This document shows positions 1 to 9,135 of a stretch of DNA of 64,000 nt, in pieces. Source of the stretch: an uncultured beta proteobacterium (lineage in GTDB: Bacteria; Pseudomonadota; Gammaproteobacteria; Burkholderiales; Burkholderiaceae); the NCBI GenBank assembly GCA_903871735.1, contig CAIQHU010000185.1, positions 34,144-98,143 on the forward strand, given 5' to 3'. The notes under the pieces were generated by a model that did not search any database, was not told where the DNA came from, and saw only the letters and a list, made by a program, of their open reading frames with translations. Each line of letters begins with the position of its first letter. The stretch's first letter is position 1. Both the position numbers and the translations under genes were made by a program.

Positions 1-891
1 TGGCAGGCAAAACACGTTCAAGCCCTTTTAAAAAGCCTTTATCCGCAATGTGAGATTAGTATTTTGGGGATGACCACAAGGGGTGATCAAATTTTAGACA
101 GAAGTTTGTCTAAAATAGGTGGTAAAGGCTTATTTATCAAGGAGTTGGAAACAGCCTTGGCAGATGGACATGCTGATTTAGCCGTGCATTCTTTAAAAGA
201 TGTGCCCATGGATATGCCGGAGGGATTTAGTTTAGCGGCCATTTTAGAGCGTGCAGACCCTCGGGATGCGTTCATATCAAACCACTATGATGCTCTTGCC
301 CAGATGCCCTCTGGGGCTGTCGTAGGTACTTCGAGCTTAAGGCGTGAGTCGCAGATACGAAAAGCCTATCCACATTTAATTATTTCGCCATTACGTGGTA
401 ATTTAGACACACGTTTAGCCAAGTTAGACCGTGGCGAGTTTGATGCGATGATTTTGGCAGCTGCTGGTTTAACCAGGTTAGACCTCACAGCTCGGATTAA
501 ATCCCTGATTACTCCGGAAGAGTCTTTACCTGCCGCTGGGCAGGGGGCATTAGGAATTGAAATTCGATCCGATCAAGTGCAAATAGCTGCGTGGTTACGC
601 CCATTAGTTGATGACCTAGCGACCTGGCAAGTCAGCGCTGAGCGGCAAGTTTCCAGAAGGCTTGGGGGGTCTTGTGAGATCCCGATTGCCGCCTATGGGC
701 GCTGGCACAATGACCAAGAATTGTATTTAAAAGCCTTGGTTGCTAGCATTGATGGTAGAGAAATGATTGAGTCTAGCTTGACAAAGACGGTCACTAGTTC
801 GGCTCAGGCAGTTTTTTTGGGAGATCTTATTGCTGATGATTTGATTGCCAAGGGTGCTAAGGAGCTCATTCAGTCTCTTGGACAGCCTTAG
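1..891 (+). CDS. hemC: Porphobilinogen deaminase (hydroxymethylbilane synthase), 5'-truncated by the window edge
   Basis: Polymerises four porphobilinogens into hydroxymethylbilane in the cytosolic heme pathway. The reading frame is open from base 1, and the first visible residues ([10 protein letters not shown]) already match the family, so the ATG at 64 is internal; roughly 15 N-terminal residues lie off the window. Family motifs seen: [11 protein letters not shown], a conserved HSLKDVP segment, [28 protein letters not shown]. The cysteine that holds the dipyrromethane cofactor is in [10 protein letters not shown] (codon 673-675). The stop TAG shares its G with the GTG start of hemD, so the two genes are translationally coupled. 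Confidence 0.96.
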   Translation, partial: WQAKHVQALLKSLYPQCEISILGMTTRGDQILDRSLSKIGGKGLFIKELETALADGHADLAVHSLKDVPMDMPEGFSLAAILERADPRDAFISNHYDALAQMPSGAVVGTSSLRRESQIRKAYPHLIISPLRGNLDTRLAKLDRGEFDAMILAAAGLTRLDLTARIKSLITPEESLPAAGQGALGIEIRSDQVQIAAWLRPLVDDLATWQVSAERQVSRRLGGSCEIPIAAYGRWHNDQELYLKALVASIDGREMIESSLTKTVTSSAQAVFLGDLIADDLIAKGAKELIQSLGQP

Positions 892-1730
892 TGAGAGAAT
901 ATTCCGCGATCATTGTCACACGCCCACGAGCGCAATTAGAAGCTCTTAGGAAGGCTATAGGGCAAGAGTTGAGCCAGCTGACAGCAGGTTCGACTTTACC
1001 AGTTTTAGGCCTGCCGCTACTCGAGATTGTGCCTTATCGTTCGGCAGAACTAGCGCAAGCAATAGAACGATCGCTCAGGTACGCAGATTTATTGACCTTT
1101 GCCAGTCCAAACGCCTTTTTGACATGTGATCAACTATTAGCTGAGTTTGGTTATGCATGGCCAATTGGGCTCAATGTGGCGGTGATTGGTGGCGGCAGTG
1201 AGCAAACAATCGATGGTTCACGCTTGGTACCCAAAACCTTGATTAAGCCAACAAATCCTGATAAATGGGATTCTGAGGGTTTGTGGGAGACCCTAAAGGA
1301 TTTCAATGAAAGTTGGCAAGGACAACAGGTGGTGATGATTCATGGCGATGGTGGTCGGGCTTTATTAGCACAGCGGTTATCCGAGGCGGGGGCGCTAGTC
1401 GATGAATTTTCAGTCTATCAAAGGCAGGGCTTACCAGAAAGTGATCCGTCATGGCGTGCCATGCAACTTTTGTATGATGAGCAATTTTGCCAGTTAGATC
1501 AGGCGCCTATTTGGATTTTAAGCTCCTCACAAGCTTGCCAATTTTTAGGGCAGGGTATTGGCCGTTTAGGGATATCAAAGGGCTGGCTAGATGCATCCCT
1601 AGCTTTAGTGACCCATTATCGGATTGGCCAAGCGGCTAGGGCAATTGGTTTTTCTCGGGTTGAGGAGCTCACACCTGGGGATGAATCGATTGCAAAATAT
1701 GTCGCAAAAATAGTCCAGCGAGCGTTATGA
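891..1730 (+). CDS. hemD: Uroporphyrinogen-III synthase
   Basis: Cyclises hydroxymethylbilane with inversion of ring D to give uroporphyrinogen III. The family is poorly conserved; the assignment rests on the N-terminal 'IIVTRPRAQ' strand, the TFASPNAF segment (residues about 66-73), a second-domain SSSQACQFLGQ element and above all the position directly after hemC. It starts with GTG overlapping the hemC stop by one base. Length (279 aa) is usual for the betaproteobacterial form. Confidence 0.9.
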   Translation: MREYSAIIVTRPRAQLEALRKAIGQELSQLTAGSTLPVLGLPLLEIVPYRSAELAQAIERSLRYADLLTFASPNAFLTCDQLLAEFGYAWPIGLNVAVIGGGSEQTIDGSRLVPKTLIKPTNPDKWDSEGLWETLKDFNESWQGQQVVMIHGDGGRALLAQRLSEAGALVDEFSVYQRQGLPESDPSWRAMQLLYDEQFCQLDQAPIWILSSSQACQFLGQGIGRLGISKGWLDASLALVTHYRIGQAARAIGFSRVEELTPGDESIAKYVAKIVQRAL

Positions 1731-1800
1731 TAGCGTGACTTGATGAATCACAACCTCTCCAATAAAAACCGAATTAGAATCTGTCATAAAGTCCAAGTCT

Positions 1801-2583
1801 ATGCGTGAAGCCAACATATCCAACAACAGTATATTACCTAGTTCAAAAATTTCGTTTCTCATGATGGTGCTGGTCATTGTTTTGGGTTGCTTAGTCGCGT
1901 ATTTAGGTTTTTACCTATATGAGGTGACAAAAAAAGTGCAATTATTAGAAGTGACAGCCTTAAAAAACGATCGACAGATCGGTAGTTTTAATCAAATTTT
2001 AGGGCGATCCATTGATCCAAATCAAGCCGATGTCATGATGCAATCACCCGTGGAGTTCAAGGCGAGTATAGAAGCCTTTCAGCAGTTAACCAGCTTATTA
2101 TCAGAGGTGCATTTACTCAGTGCTAATCCATTAGAGCCGCAAGCGAAAAAATTACTCATACAACCTGTCGCATCCCCAAAGGAAGCGCAAGCCAAGGGTA
2201 GTGGAAATGCCGAAATGCGCTGGTGGGGGCAGATACTCCAGCATGTTTGGATACCTTTGAAAGATTTTTTTCAGCAGGTGGTGATGATCCAAGTAATGGA
2301 TACGTCGATTGATCAACTAGCGATAACGGGTGGAGAGCAACATATTTTAAGAAGTGAGTTGAAGATTCGTCTACTAGCTGCTCGGCAACTTTTATTGAAT
2401 GGTTTGGTCCGCGATACCCAACGCGAATTAGTCGAAATTCGTCGGGTTGTAGTCAATCATTTTGCCGTCCAACAACCATCTGTAAAAGAATTTATTAGTA
2501 GCCTTGACGAGATCAAGAATAATTTAGACAAATTACCTGAGGCGCTTTCGCCTGATTTAAATTTACCAAAAGAGAAGAAATAA
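1801..2583 (+). CDS. hemX: HemX-like membrane-anchored protein of the heme operon
   Basis: One transmembrane helix (residues about 17-41, KISFLMMVLVIVLGCLVAYL) is followed by a coiled-coil-like segment and an acidic/basic C-terminal domain, the layout of the HemX family. Although often annotated as uroporphyrinogen-III methyltransferase, HemX lacks the SAM-binding methylase domain, and nothing in this sequence suggests catalysis. An in-frame stop at 1744 and no other start codon fix ATG 1801. The stop TAA overlaps the hemY ATG (TAATG). At 260 aa it is shorter than enterobacterial HemX. Its exact role is unknown. Confidence 0.8.
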   Translation: MREANISNNSILPSSKISFLMMVLVIVLGCLVAYLGFYLYEVTKKVQLLEVTALKNDRQIGSFNQILGRSIDPNQADVMMQSPVEFKASIEAFQQLTSLLSEVHLLSANPLEPQAKKLLIQPVASPKEAQAKGSGNAEMRWWGQILQHVWIPLKDFFQQVVMIQVMDTSIDQLAITGGEQHILRSELKIRLLAARQLLLNGLVRDTQRELVEIRRVVVNHFAVQQPSVKEFISSLDEIKNNLDKLPEALSPDLNLPKEKK

Positions 2584-3794
2584 TGCGTGTAGTCATTTGG
2601 TTAGTTTTATTATCAGTTGGAGCGGTATTAGCTGCTTGGATTTTAGATAATAATCAGGGTCACATTACGATGTATTGGAATTTATATCGAATTGACTTGA
2701 GCATGAATTTATTTATTATTTTGCTCTTCGTTGGCTTTTTGGGCTGTTTTATTCTTTTTAGTTTTTTGAGTAGTATCTTTAACCTGCCTGTTCGGGCCGA
2801 ACAATATCGTGCCCAACAGCGGGCAATGAGAGCCAGTCGTGAACTAGCAGTTGCTGTGGACCATTTATTTGCTGGACGTTTTTTAAAAGCTATAAAGTCA
2901 GTGCATGTTGTTACGCAGTTTTCTGAAACTGCAGAATATGGTCGAATGATTGCAGCGCAGGCATATCATCAGCTCAATCAAACGGCTCAGCGGGACGCTG
3001 AACTTGAAAAAATCACTGGCTTTGCGCACCAGCAGGCTAAGTTAGTGATGCTTGCGCAGATGCAAGTAGAGGATCGTAATCCGCGCGCGGCTTTAGCCAC
3101 GATTGCGCAATTACAAGGCGGCGGCGCTAGACAATTTATTGTGCAGCGCATTGCCTTATTAGCCCATCGCAGATTAGAAAACTGGCCTGAGGTTGTGCGT
3201 CTTGCTAACAATTTAGTTAAACGGCAATTTTTACCCGCACTAGTAGGTCAAGCTAGAATTCAGGAGGGGCTAACCCAGTGGATCAAAAGTAAAAATATTT
3301 CCAAGGATCGGCTCTTGCAAGAGTGGCAAGAATTTGGTGAGCAGGATCAAGTTGATCCCCATTGGGTTCGGTTATTTGCAGAGGGATTTATACGTGTAGG
3401 GGAGCACCAAAAAGCCAAACAGATTCTGGAAAAAGTGATCCCGCACGAGCCCAGTTTTGCGCTAGTGATGCTGTACTCCAGGTGCGCTGATAAAAAAGCC
3501 CATTCAACCGTCTTAGCTTTAGCATTAATACACCGCGTAGAGCAGTGGTTACTCCAAGACCCTGCGCAGCCAGCGCTCCATTTAGCGCTGGGTTTACTGA
3601 GTGTGGAGCAACAGTTATGGGGTAAAGCGATTGCGAGTTTGCAGCGTGTTTTAGACTCGCCAAGAGCAGATCAAAAAATGCTTCTACAAGCCCATCTATC
3701 CTTTGTACAAATATATGAGGAACTTGAGGATGATGAAAAAAGCGCAGAGCACCGAAAAAATGCACTACGCTTTTTTACAACAAAGGCTAGTTAG
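2583..3794 (+). CDS. hemY: HemY, TPR-containing heme-biosynthesis-associated membrane protein
   Basis: Two N-terminal transmembrane helices (residues about 1-20 and 38-62) precede a long helical, alanine-rich TPR-type region (residues about 80-400), matching the HemY_N plus TPR architecture. This is the proteobacterial HemY, not the Bacillus protoporphyrinogen oxidase of the same name. It is coupled to hemX by a one-base overlap. It ends 9 bases before the convergent helicase gene with no obvious terminator between them. Confidence 0.88.
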   Translation: MRVVIWLVLLSVGAVLAAWILDNNQGHITMYWNLYRIDLSMNLFIILLFVGFLGCFILFSFLSSIFNLPVRAEQYRAQQRAMRASRELAVAVDHLFAGRFLKAIKSVHVVTQFSETAEYGRMIAAQAYHQLNQTAQRDAELEKITGFAHQQAKLVMLAQMQVEDRNPRAALATIAQLQGGGARQFIVQRIALLAHRRLENWPEVVRLANNLVKRQFLPALVGQARIQEGLTQWIKSKNISKDRLLQEWQEFGEQDQVDPHWVRLFAEGFIRVGEHQKAKQILEKVIPHEPSFALVMLYSRCADKKAHSTVLALALIHRVEQWLLQDPAQPALHLALGLLSVEQQLWGKAIASLQRVLDSPRADQKMLLQAHLSFVQIYEELEDDEKSAEHRKNALRFFTTKAS

Positions 3795-3803
3795 ACTGTT
3801 TAA

Positions 3804-5348
3804 TTAACGGCCTTTAAACGCTGGTTTTCCAAATGATTTACCACTTCTTTCCCGGCCGGGGGCATGATTACTTCGCGAGCCTGCAAAACGCTCTTCTGGT
3901 TTGGCACCGGCATTGCCAGGCTTGGCAACAAAGTCGCCAAATGGTTTTGCTGGAGTTTTAGTAGGAACATAGGTCTTGGGTTCGGTCTTACGATCTTCGC
4001 TACGCTGACCTTTGCCATATTTACTACCTTTCGATTCGTCGCTTGGCGCCCTTTTTTCGCCACCACCAAAGCCACTACCAGCAAATGCTGAACGGTTTGG
4101 CGCTCGGCCACGACCACCACCGCCACCACCGCCACCACTGCGGTTTGCTGAGCGCGGTCCTGAACGAGAGTGGCTAGAGGTCTCGGGTTTTTTTTGTGGC
4201 TCTAAACCAGGAATCACAGACGCTGCAAGAGTTTGCTGAATGAAGCGCTCGATTGCTCGAATTTTGATACGTTCACTATGCTGGGCAATCGTGATTGCTG
4301 TGCCGCTTCTACCTGCGCGACCGGTACGTCCGATGCGGTGGGTATAGTCTTCTGGCTTCATTGGGAGGCCAAAATTAATAACATGGCTAATGGTTGGAAC
4401 ATCGATTCCACGAGCAGCAACATCGGTTGCCACTAAGATTTTAGTCACACCTTTACGTAAAGAATCCAGTCGACGATTTCGAACTGCCTGAGGCATTGCG
4501 CCGTGGAGCGCGCTGGCAGCATAACCGTCAGCTCGCAGGTTTTCAGCAATATCTTCGCTTTCAACTTGCGTACTTGCAAAAATAACAGCTTGATCTAGCG
4601 TTGGATCAGCCAACCAGTGGCGTAGGATTTTATGTTTATGCGCCACGCTATCTGCCCAGTGCATCGTTTGGGTAATACTCGCGTGGACATCACCGGCGTG
4701 CGCTAATTCAATCCGCGTAGGATTGTTGACCAGTTCATGTGCTAACTCCATAATTCGTGGAGCGAAGGTTGCTGAAAACATGAGGGTTTGTTGTAAGGTT
4801 TCGCAACGCCGATGGATTGCCTCTAAATCATCAGCAAAGCCGAGGTCGAGCATACGATCCGCCTCATCGACGACTAGATGTTGCACCTTATCCAGTCGAA
4901 TTGCTCGACTGTCATTGAGGTCAAGAAGTCGCCCAGGAGTTGCTACAACGAGTTGCGCGCCTTTTATTTGAGCGATTTGTTTACCATAAGGCATACCACC
5001 CATGATGGTAGCTACTCGGATACCTCGACAAAATTTCACTAAATCGATTGCATCCGCGGCCACTTGCTGAGCCAACTCGCGCGTTGGACAAAGAATTAAG
5101 ACTACGGGTTCAGCTCGTCCTGGGATGGGCTTACCAGTTGGATTACTTGCAATGATTTGATTGAGCAGAGGCAATAAGAACGCGGCAGTTTTTCCGCTAC
5201 CGGTTTGACTACTAACCATCAGATCGCCGCCAAAAATCGCAGTTGGAATAACTTGTTCTTGGACGGGGGTAGCAAAGGTAAAGCCTAAGGCTTCAACTGC
5301 TTGTAAAAGGGGTTCAGCTAAAAGAAGTTCTTTAAATGTAACGGACAT
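3804..5348 (-). CDS. rhlE: DEAD-box ATP-dependent RNA helicase, RhlE-like
   Basis: All helicase motifs are present: Q motif GFTFATPVQEQ, motif I SSQTGSGKT, PTRELAQQ, TPGRLLDL, VDEADRMLDLGF, SAT (MFSATF), and motifs V-VI with VAARGID and HRIGRTGRAGR. After about residue 370 the protein becomes a basic, low-complexity tail with an eight-glycine run and many R/K/S, likely an RNA-binding extension used in ribosome assembly or RNA decay. The subfamily name RhlE is a best guess from the core and tail style. The gene has an unusually long upstream region with several inverted repeats (see 5349-5661). Confidence 0.9.
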   Translation of the reverse strand: MSVTFKELLLAEPLLQAVEALGFTFATPVQEQVIPTAIFGGDLMVSSQTGSGKTAAFLLPLLNQIIASNPTGKPIPGRAEPVVLILCPTRELAQQVAADAIDLVKFCRGIRVATIMGGMPYGKQIAQIKGAQLVVATPGRLLDLNDSRAIRLDKVQHLVVDEADRMLDLGFADDLEAIHRRCETLQQTLMFSATFAPRIMELAHELVNNPTRIELAHAGDVHASITQTMHWADSVAHKHKILRHWLADPTLDQAVIFASTQVESEDIAENLRADGYAASALHGAMPQAVRNRRLDSLRKGVTKILVATDVAARGIDVPTISHVINFGLPMKPEDYTHRIGRTGRAGRSGTAITIAQHSERIKIRAIERFIQQTLAASVIPGLEPQKKPETSSHSRSGPRSANRSGGGGGGGGRGRAPNRSAFAGSGFGGGEKRAPSDESKGSKYGKGQRSEDRKTEPKTYVPTKTPAKPFGDFVAKPGNAGAKPEERFAGSRSNHAPGRERSGKSFGKPAFKGR

Positions 5349-5661
5349 ATCTATTCACACCCCGTTTAGGGTGTCTCCAAAGTTGGCATCAGCATAGTTT
5401 AGGCATGATGCACATGGTCAAAAGGCATCGACCATCAACATTTGGAGTAGGCTCTAAAACAAATACAACGTTGTTTTAGGCGAACAAGATATGACTCTTG
5501 TTACGGCTACGTCTTGAAGACTTACAGACAAATCTAAAGGTTTACACCTAAAAGAATTAATATGCGTCAGGGTGCTGGGGACGATGAAATATACAACAAA
5601 TTGGATTATGCACGAAAACATTAGGGTTGTCCCTAATATTTTGATAAATATCTGAAATATA
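5349..5661 (-). promoter_or_regulatory. Long untranslated upstream region of the helicase gene, rich in inverted repeats
   Basis: No credible gene lies in these 313 bases. Read toward the helicase they contain two perfect inverted repeats: CTAAAACAA/TTGTTTTAG (5454-5462 and 5471-5479, 8-base loop, overlapping the palindrome ACAACGTTGT at 5465-5474), and ACACCC/GGGTGT (5357-5362 and 5369-5374). The second ends 8 bases before the start codon and would hold the only G-rich ribosome-binding candidate in its 3' arm. No convincing promoter was identified. Regulation at the RNA level is an inference. Confidence 0.45.
5620..5637 (-). terminator. Hairpin downstream of the aldehyde dehydrogenase gene
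   Basis: Perfect 7-bp stem ATTAGGG/CCCTAAT with a 4-base loop, 24 bases past the aldehyde dehydrogenase stop. On the minus strand it is followed by only a short GTTTTC run, so it is a weak intrinsic terminator at best. Confidence 0.35.
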
Positions 5662-7068
5662 TTAAATTTTTGAAGTTTTGAGGATCTTCATGAGGCGTTG
5701 AATCCTTTTACCATAGGGCGGATGCGCTAATCGAGTCCCCCCTAAAGCCCGAATACCCAAAAAACCACGCATGCTGAGAACTGGCTTAAAGTGGCTAAAT
5801 GTATCAAAACCATGTTTGCCATGATTCGAGCCCATGCCACTTGCCCCCAATCCTCCGAAGGGGAGGTTTGGATTACTGTAATGTAACAAGGTGTCGTTAC
5901 AAGTAACCCCCCCGGATTGCGTTTTTTCGAGTACTTCAGCGCGCAGTTTAGCGTTATTTCCAAACCAGTACAGGGCCAGCGGGGTTGGTAAATGATTAAT
6001 CCAGTCTATCGCTTCGGACAACGAGTCATAGCAGATGATTGGTAGAATCGGGCCAAAAATTTCTTGGGTTGTCACGAGTGCTTTGCTAGGGGGGGTTAAC
6101 ACTAAACTTGGCATAAATGGGTAATCAATCGGGGTGGTGTCATATAAAGGGACCACTTGTCCACCACGTTGAGATGCATCAGTTAATAGGTTTTGCCAAC
6201 GGTCTAGTTGCAGTGCATCGATCGGATGGGTGAGTCCACTGCCAGAAGGGTACATGATTTGTAAAGACTTCTTCAGCGCCTCGATCAGAGGCTTTTCTTG
6301 GTTTCTTGGAACTAATAGATAGTCAGGTGCAATGCAGGTTTGCCCAGCATTGAAAAATTTTCCATAAATAATACGACGAGCTGCATCGTCAAGAGCGGCA
6401 CTTTGGTCGATGATAACTGGGGACTTGCCACCCAATTCTAGGGTTACTGGCGTTAAATTAGCCGCTGCAGCCTGCGCAACTAATTGACCAACACGGGTAC
6501 TGCCGGTAAAAAATAAATGATCAAACGGCAGATCTGCAAAGGCTTGAGCTACTTGCTGATTGCCTGTAATAATAGATATTTCGATGGGGTTGAAATACTG
6601 TGCAATGAGTTTGGCAAGATAGCCAGAAGTTCTTGGGGAGCGTTCAGACGGCTTAAGCCAGACTTGATTTCCAGCAGCAATAGCGGCAATCGCTGGGCTG
6701 AGTGCAAGACTCAGAGGATAGTTCCACGGGCTCATAATCCCCACGATTCCCTTTGGTTCGGGTAATAACTCACTCCTACTAGGCCAAAGGTGTATTGGTG
6801 TTTTAATGGGGACTGGTTTAGTCCACATTTCTAAATTTTTTACAGCCAGATTTGCGGCTTGCCTAATCGTAGTCAATTCAGCTAATTGTGTTTCAATGAT
6901 GTTACGGAAGCCAAAGTCAGCTTGAATCACTTTGCAGATATTTTCTTCATTTTCATTTAGCATAGTAACTAAACGTAAAATACGATTTTTTCTGGCTACC
7001 AAAGATGGTCGTGGTTCGTTCCAGTAAGCTTGCTTTAATTGTTCAAAGTCAAAAAATAATGTGTTCAT
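5662..7068 (-). CDS. NAD(P)-dependent aldehyde dehydrogenase, ALDH3/coniferyl-aldehyde type
   Basis: Oxidises an aldehyde to its acid. Cofactor-binding and catalytic segments are visible: MSPWNYPLSLALSPA, FFTGSTRVGQ, LELGGKSPVIID and the nucleophile cysteine in FFNAGQTCIAPDYLLV, then QEIFGPILPI and the C-terminal HFKPVLSMRGF. The 'GQTCIAPDY' wording and the 468-aa length fit the class-3-like group that includes coniferyl aldehyde dehydrogenases; the true substrate cannot be read from sequence. The start is only 19 bases from the divergent msrA start. Confidence 0.9.
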   Translation of the reverse strand: MNTLFFDFEQLKQAYWNEPRPSLVARKNRILRLVTMLNENEENICKVIQADFGFRNIIETQLAELTTIRQAANLAVKNLEMWTKPVPIKTPIHLWPSRSELLPEPKGIVGIMSPWNYPLSLALSPAIAAIAAGNQVWLKPSERSPRTSGYLAKLIAQYFNPIEISIITGNQQVAQAFADLPFDHLFFTGSTRVGQLVAQAAAANLTPVTLELGGKSPVIIDQSAALDDAARRIIYGKFFNAGQTCIAPDYLLVPRNQEKPLIEALKKSLQIMYPSGSGLTHPIDALQLDRWQNLLTDASQRGGQVVPLYDTTPIDYPFMPSLVLTPPSKALVTTQEIFGPILPIICYDSLSEAIDWINHLPTPLALYWFGNNAKLRAEVLEKTQSGGVTCNDTLLHYSNPNLPFGGLGASGMGSNHGKHGFDTFSHFKPVLSMRGFLGIRALGGTRLAHPPYGKRIQRLMKILKTSKI

Positions 7069-7087
7069 AAATTACTAGGTAAATACA

Positions 7088-7651
7088 ATGAGTCAATCGA
7101 ATAATGTGTTGGGATCCAAACAGTTAGCTACGCTTGGTGGTGGTTGTTTTTGGTGTTTAGACGCTGTTTATCAAGAATTGGTAGGCATTCATCGAGTAGT
7201 TTGTGGATACGCTGGCGGCCATGTTTTAAATCCTGATTATGAAAGTGTTTGTCGTGGCATCACTGGGCATGCCGAAGTGGTACAACTCCATTTTAATCCT
7301 GAGGAGATTTCTTTTCGACAAATCTTAGAGGTATTTTTTGTGATTCATGATCCAACCACTTTAAATCAGCAGGGGCATGATATTGGATCACAGTATCGTT
7401 CGGTCATTTATTGCGAGGATGATGATCAAATGAAGGAGTCGTCACAGATTATTCAAGAACTAGCTCTTCAGGGCGTATATCGAGAACCCATTGTGACAGA
7501 AATAAAGACAGCTCCCATGTTTTATGCTGCGGAGGATTATCATCAGAATTATTTTGCAACCCACCCACACCAAGGTTATTGCATTGGGGTAGTCGCTCCG
7601 AAGGTGGAAAAATTTAGAAAAACCTTTATTCAACTCCAAAAAAATAAATAA
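7088..7651 (+). CDS. msrA: Peptide-methionine (S)-S-oxide reductase
   Basis: Repairs oxidised methionine (S-sulfoxide) in proteins. The catalytic cysteine is C20 in GGGCFWCLDAVY, the variant of GCFWG in which glycine is replaced by cysteine. GYAGG, YHQNYF and the C-terminal GYCIGVVAPKVEKFRKTF (with a possible resolving cysteine) follow in family order. 187 aa is typical. A short AGGT precedes the ATG; with only 19 bases to the divergent aldehyde dehydrogenase, its promoter must lie inside that gene. Confidence 0.95.
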   Translation: MSQSNNVLGSKQLATLGGGCFWCLDAVYQELVGIHRVVCGYAGGHVLNPDYESVCRGITGHAEVVQLHFNPEEISFRQILEVFFVIHDPTTLNQQGHDIGSQYRSVIYCEDDDQMKESSQIIQELALQGVYREPIVTEIKTAPMFYAAEDYHQNYFATHPHQGYCIGVVAPKVEKFRKTFIQLQKNK

Positions 7652-7688
7652 GCTAGCACTGCGCTAAGTGGTGATTGCAGGATTTTTC

Positions 7689-8324
7689 CTAGGGGGCTAG
7701 ACGACGCATGTGCCAACTATTCTCCTGGAAAGAAAAGGCTATTCGGTCATGTAAGCGAGATGCCCGACCTTGCCAAAACTCTATTTTATTGGCTTTGACT
7801 TTGTAACCTCCCCAGTGGGGTGGTCGTGGCGGCGTGTTGCCATAAAGTTCTTTAAACTGCTCTTCTTGAGTAACCAAAAATTCACGGTTCGGAATGACTT
7901 GACTTTGTGGCGAGGCCCAAGCACCAATTCTAGATTCGATCGGTCTAGAGTGGTAATAGGCATCACTCCGAGAGGAATCTAATTGGGAGGCGACGCCCTC
8001 AATTCGAACTTGCCGCTCAAGTTCATGCCAGAAAAATAAAAGTGCCACATTTGGATTGTTGGCAATCTCATGACCTTTTTGGCTTGTGTAATTTGTATAA
8101 AAGATAAAGGAGTCTTCTGTGATCCCTTTTAGAAGTACAATCCTAGCGCTAGGTAGGCCATTTGATGAGATGGTGGCTAAGGTCATCGCATGTGGTTCAG
8201 GGCATTTTGCAGCAGAGGCTTGCTCAAACCAGCTTTGAAATTGCAGTATAGGGTTTTGGGCAATATCTTCTTCAGATAAGCTGCCTTGTGAGTATGTTTT
8301 TCTTAAATCAGCTAAATTAGTCAT
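7689..8324 (-). CDS. pdxH: Pyridoxamine 5'-phosphate oxidase
   Basis: FMN-dependent oxidation of pyridoxine/pyridoxamine phosphate to PLP. Seen: NPILQFQSWFEQA, EPHAMTLATIS, SARIVLLKG, FYTNYTSQKG, SRIGAWASPQS, PHWGGYKV and the C-terminal WQGRASRLHDRI with the end W-x-RRLAP. The first possible ATG (8345) overlaps the divergent tcdA start by two bases. The second ATG at 8324 gives MTNLADLRKTYSQGSL, which matches the usual N-terminus, so I use 8324 (211 aa). Confidence 0.94.
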   Translation of the reverse strand: MTNLADLRKTYSQGSLSEEDIAQNPILQFQSWFEQASAAKCPEPHAMTLATISSNGLPSARIVLLKGITEDSFIFYTNYTSQKGHEIANNPNVALLFFWHELERQVRIEGVASQLDSSRSDAYYHSRPIESRIGAWASPQSQVIPNREFLVTQEEQFKELYGNTPPRPPHWGGYKVKANKIEFWQGRASRLHDRIAFSFQENSWHMRRLAP

Positions 8325-8343
8325 TGATAGAGTATAGCGAGTC

Positions 8344-9135
8344 ATGAATAATTCGAAAAGTGTTCCAGAGCAACAATTAGAGTCTTTGGTCGGGGTCGAC
8401 CCGAATCAACGTCGCTTGGGGGGAGTAGCTCGACTATTTGGTGAAGACGGTTTTGCAGCATTACAAAAGGCCCATGTTTTGGTGGTTGGTTTGGGCGGGG
8501 TTGGCTCTTGGGCGGCCGAGGCACTGGCTAGAAGTGCAGTTGGTGAGATTACCCTGATGGATTATGACCATATTTCCATGAGTAACGTCAATCGTCAACT
8601 GCATGCCATTGAGGGTGATTTTGGTAAATCGAAAGTGGCAGCGATGGCAGATCGACTTTTAGCTATAAACCCTGATTTGAAGGTTCATCAGTTAGACCAT
8701 TTTATCAAACCTGACAATGTTGGGCAGTATGTTTTGCCTGGCATGGCGGTCCTTGATGCGACAGATGACATATTGAGTAAGGTGGCGATGGCGGTTTGGT
8801 GCGTCAGACAAAATAGCGCCTTTGTAATGAGTGGTGCTGCAGGTGGAAAGCTTGATCCTACTCAAATTAGTATCGATGATTTATCAAAGACTACGCATGA
8901 TCCTATTCTGTCAAAAATTCGTGGGATTTTAAGAAAATCATATGGCTTTGAGTCTGACCCTAAAAAGAGGATGCGGGTGCGAGTCGTTTATTCTGGAGAA
9001 TCTAGGATAAGTCGCTCACAGGGCGGATTATCCTGCGCGGGTTATGGCTCGACGGTGACTGTAACGGCTAGTTTTGGCTTTGTAGCGGCGGCAGAACTCA
9101 TGAATCAAATTATGCGTTTACATAAATCGGTCTAA
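8344..9135 (+). CDS. tcdA: tRNA threonylcarbamoyladenosine dehydratase (ThiF/E1-like)
   Basis: ATP-dependent cyclisation of the t6A modification at tRNA position 37 (ct6A). The E1-like Rossmann fold is seen in VVGLGGVGSWAAEALARSAVG, the adenylation residues in MDYDHISMSNVNRQ, and a downstream DATDD. The C-terminal SCAGYGSTVTVTASFG segment is family-like. ThiF and MoeB share the fold, but the N-terminal QRRLGGVARLFGEDG and the lack of zinc CxxC pairs favour TcdA. The 3' end overlaps the convergent DUF1854 gene by 18 bases. Confidence 0.9.
   Translation: MNNSKSVPEQQLESLVGVDPNQRRLGGVARLFGEDGFAALQKAHVLVVGLGGVGSWAAEALARSAVGEITLMDYDHISMSNVNRQLHAIEGDFGKSKVAAMADRLLAINPDLKVHQLDHFIKPDNVGQYVLPGMAVLDATDDILSKVAMAVWCVRQNSAFVMSGAAGGKLDPTQISIDDLSKTTHDPILSKIRGILRKSYGFESDPKKRMRVRVVYSGESRISRSQGGLSCAGYGSTVTVTASFGFVAAAELMNQIMRLHKSV

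Noticed and set aside
64..891. ATG at 64 as the start of hemC
   Set aside because: The frame is open and family-like from base 1, so the gene begins before the window.
3800..4138. Minus-strand 112-codon frame rich in valine and alanine over the helicase tail
   Set aside because: It is the shifted frame of the glycine-rich low-complexity coding repeat; no start signal, no family resemblance.
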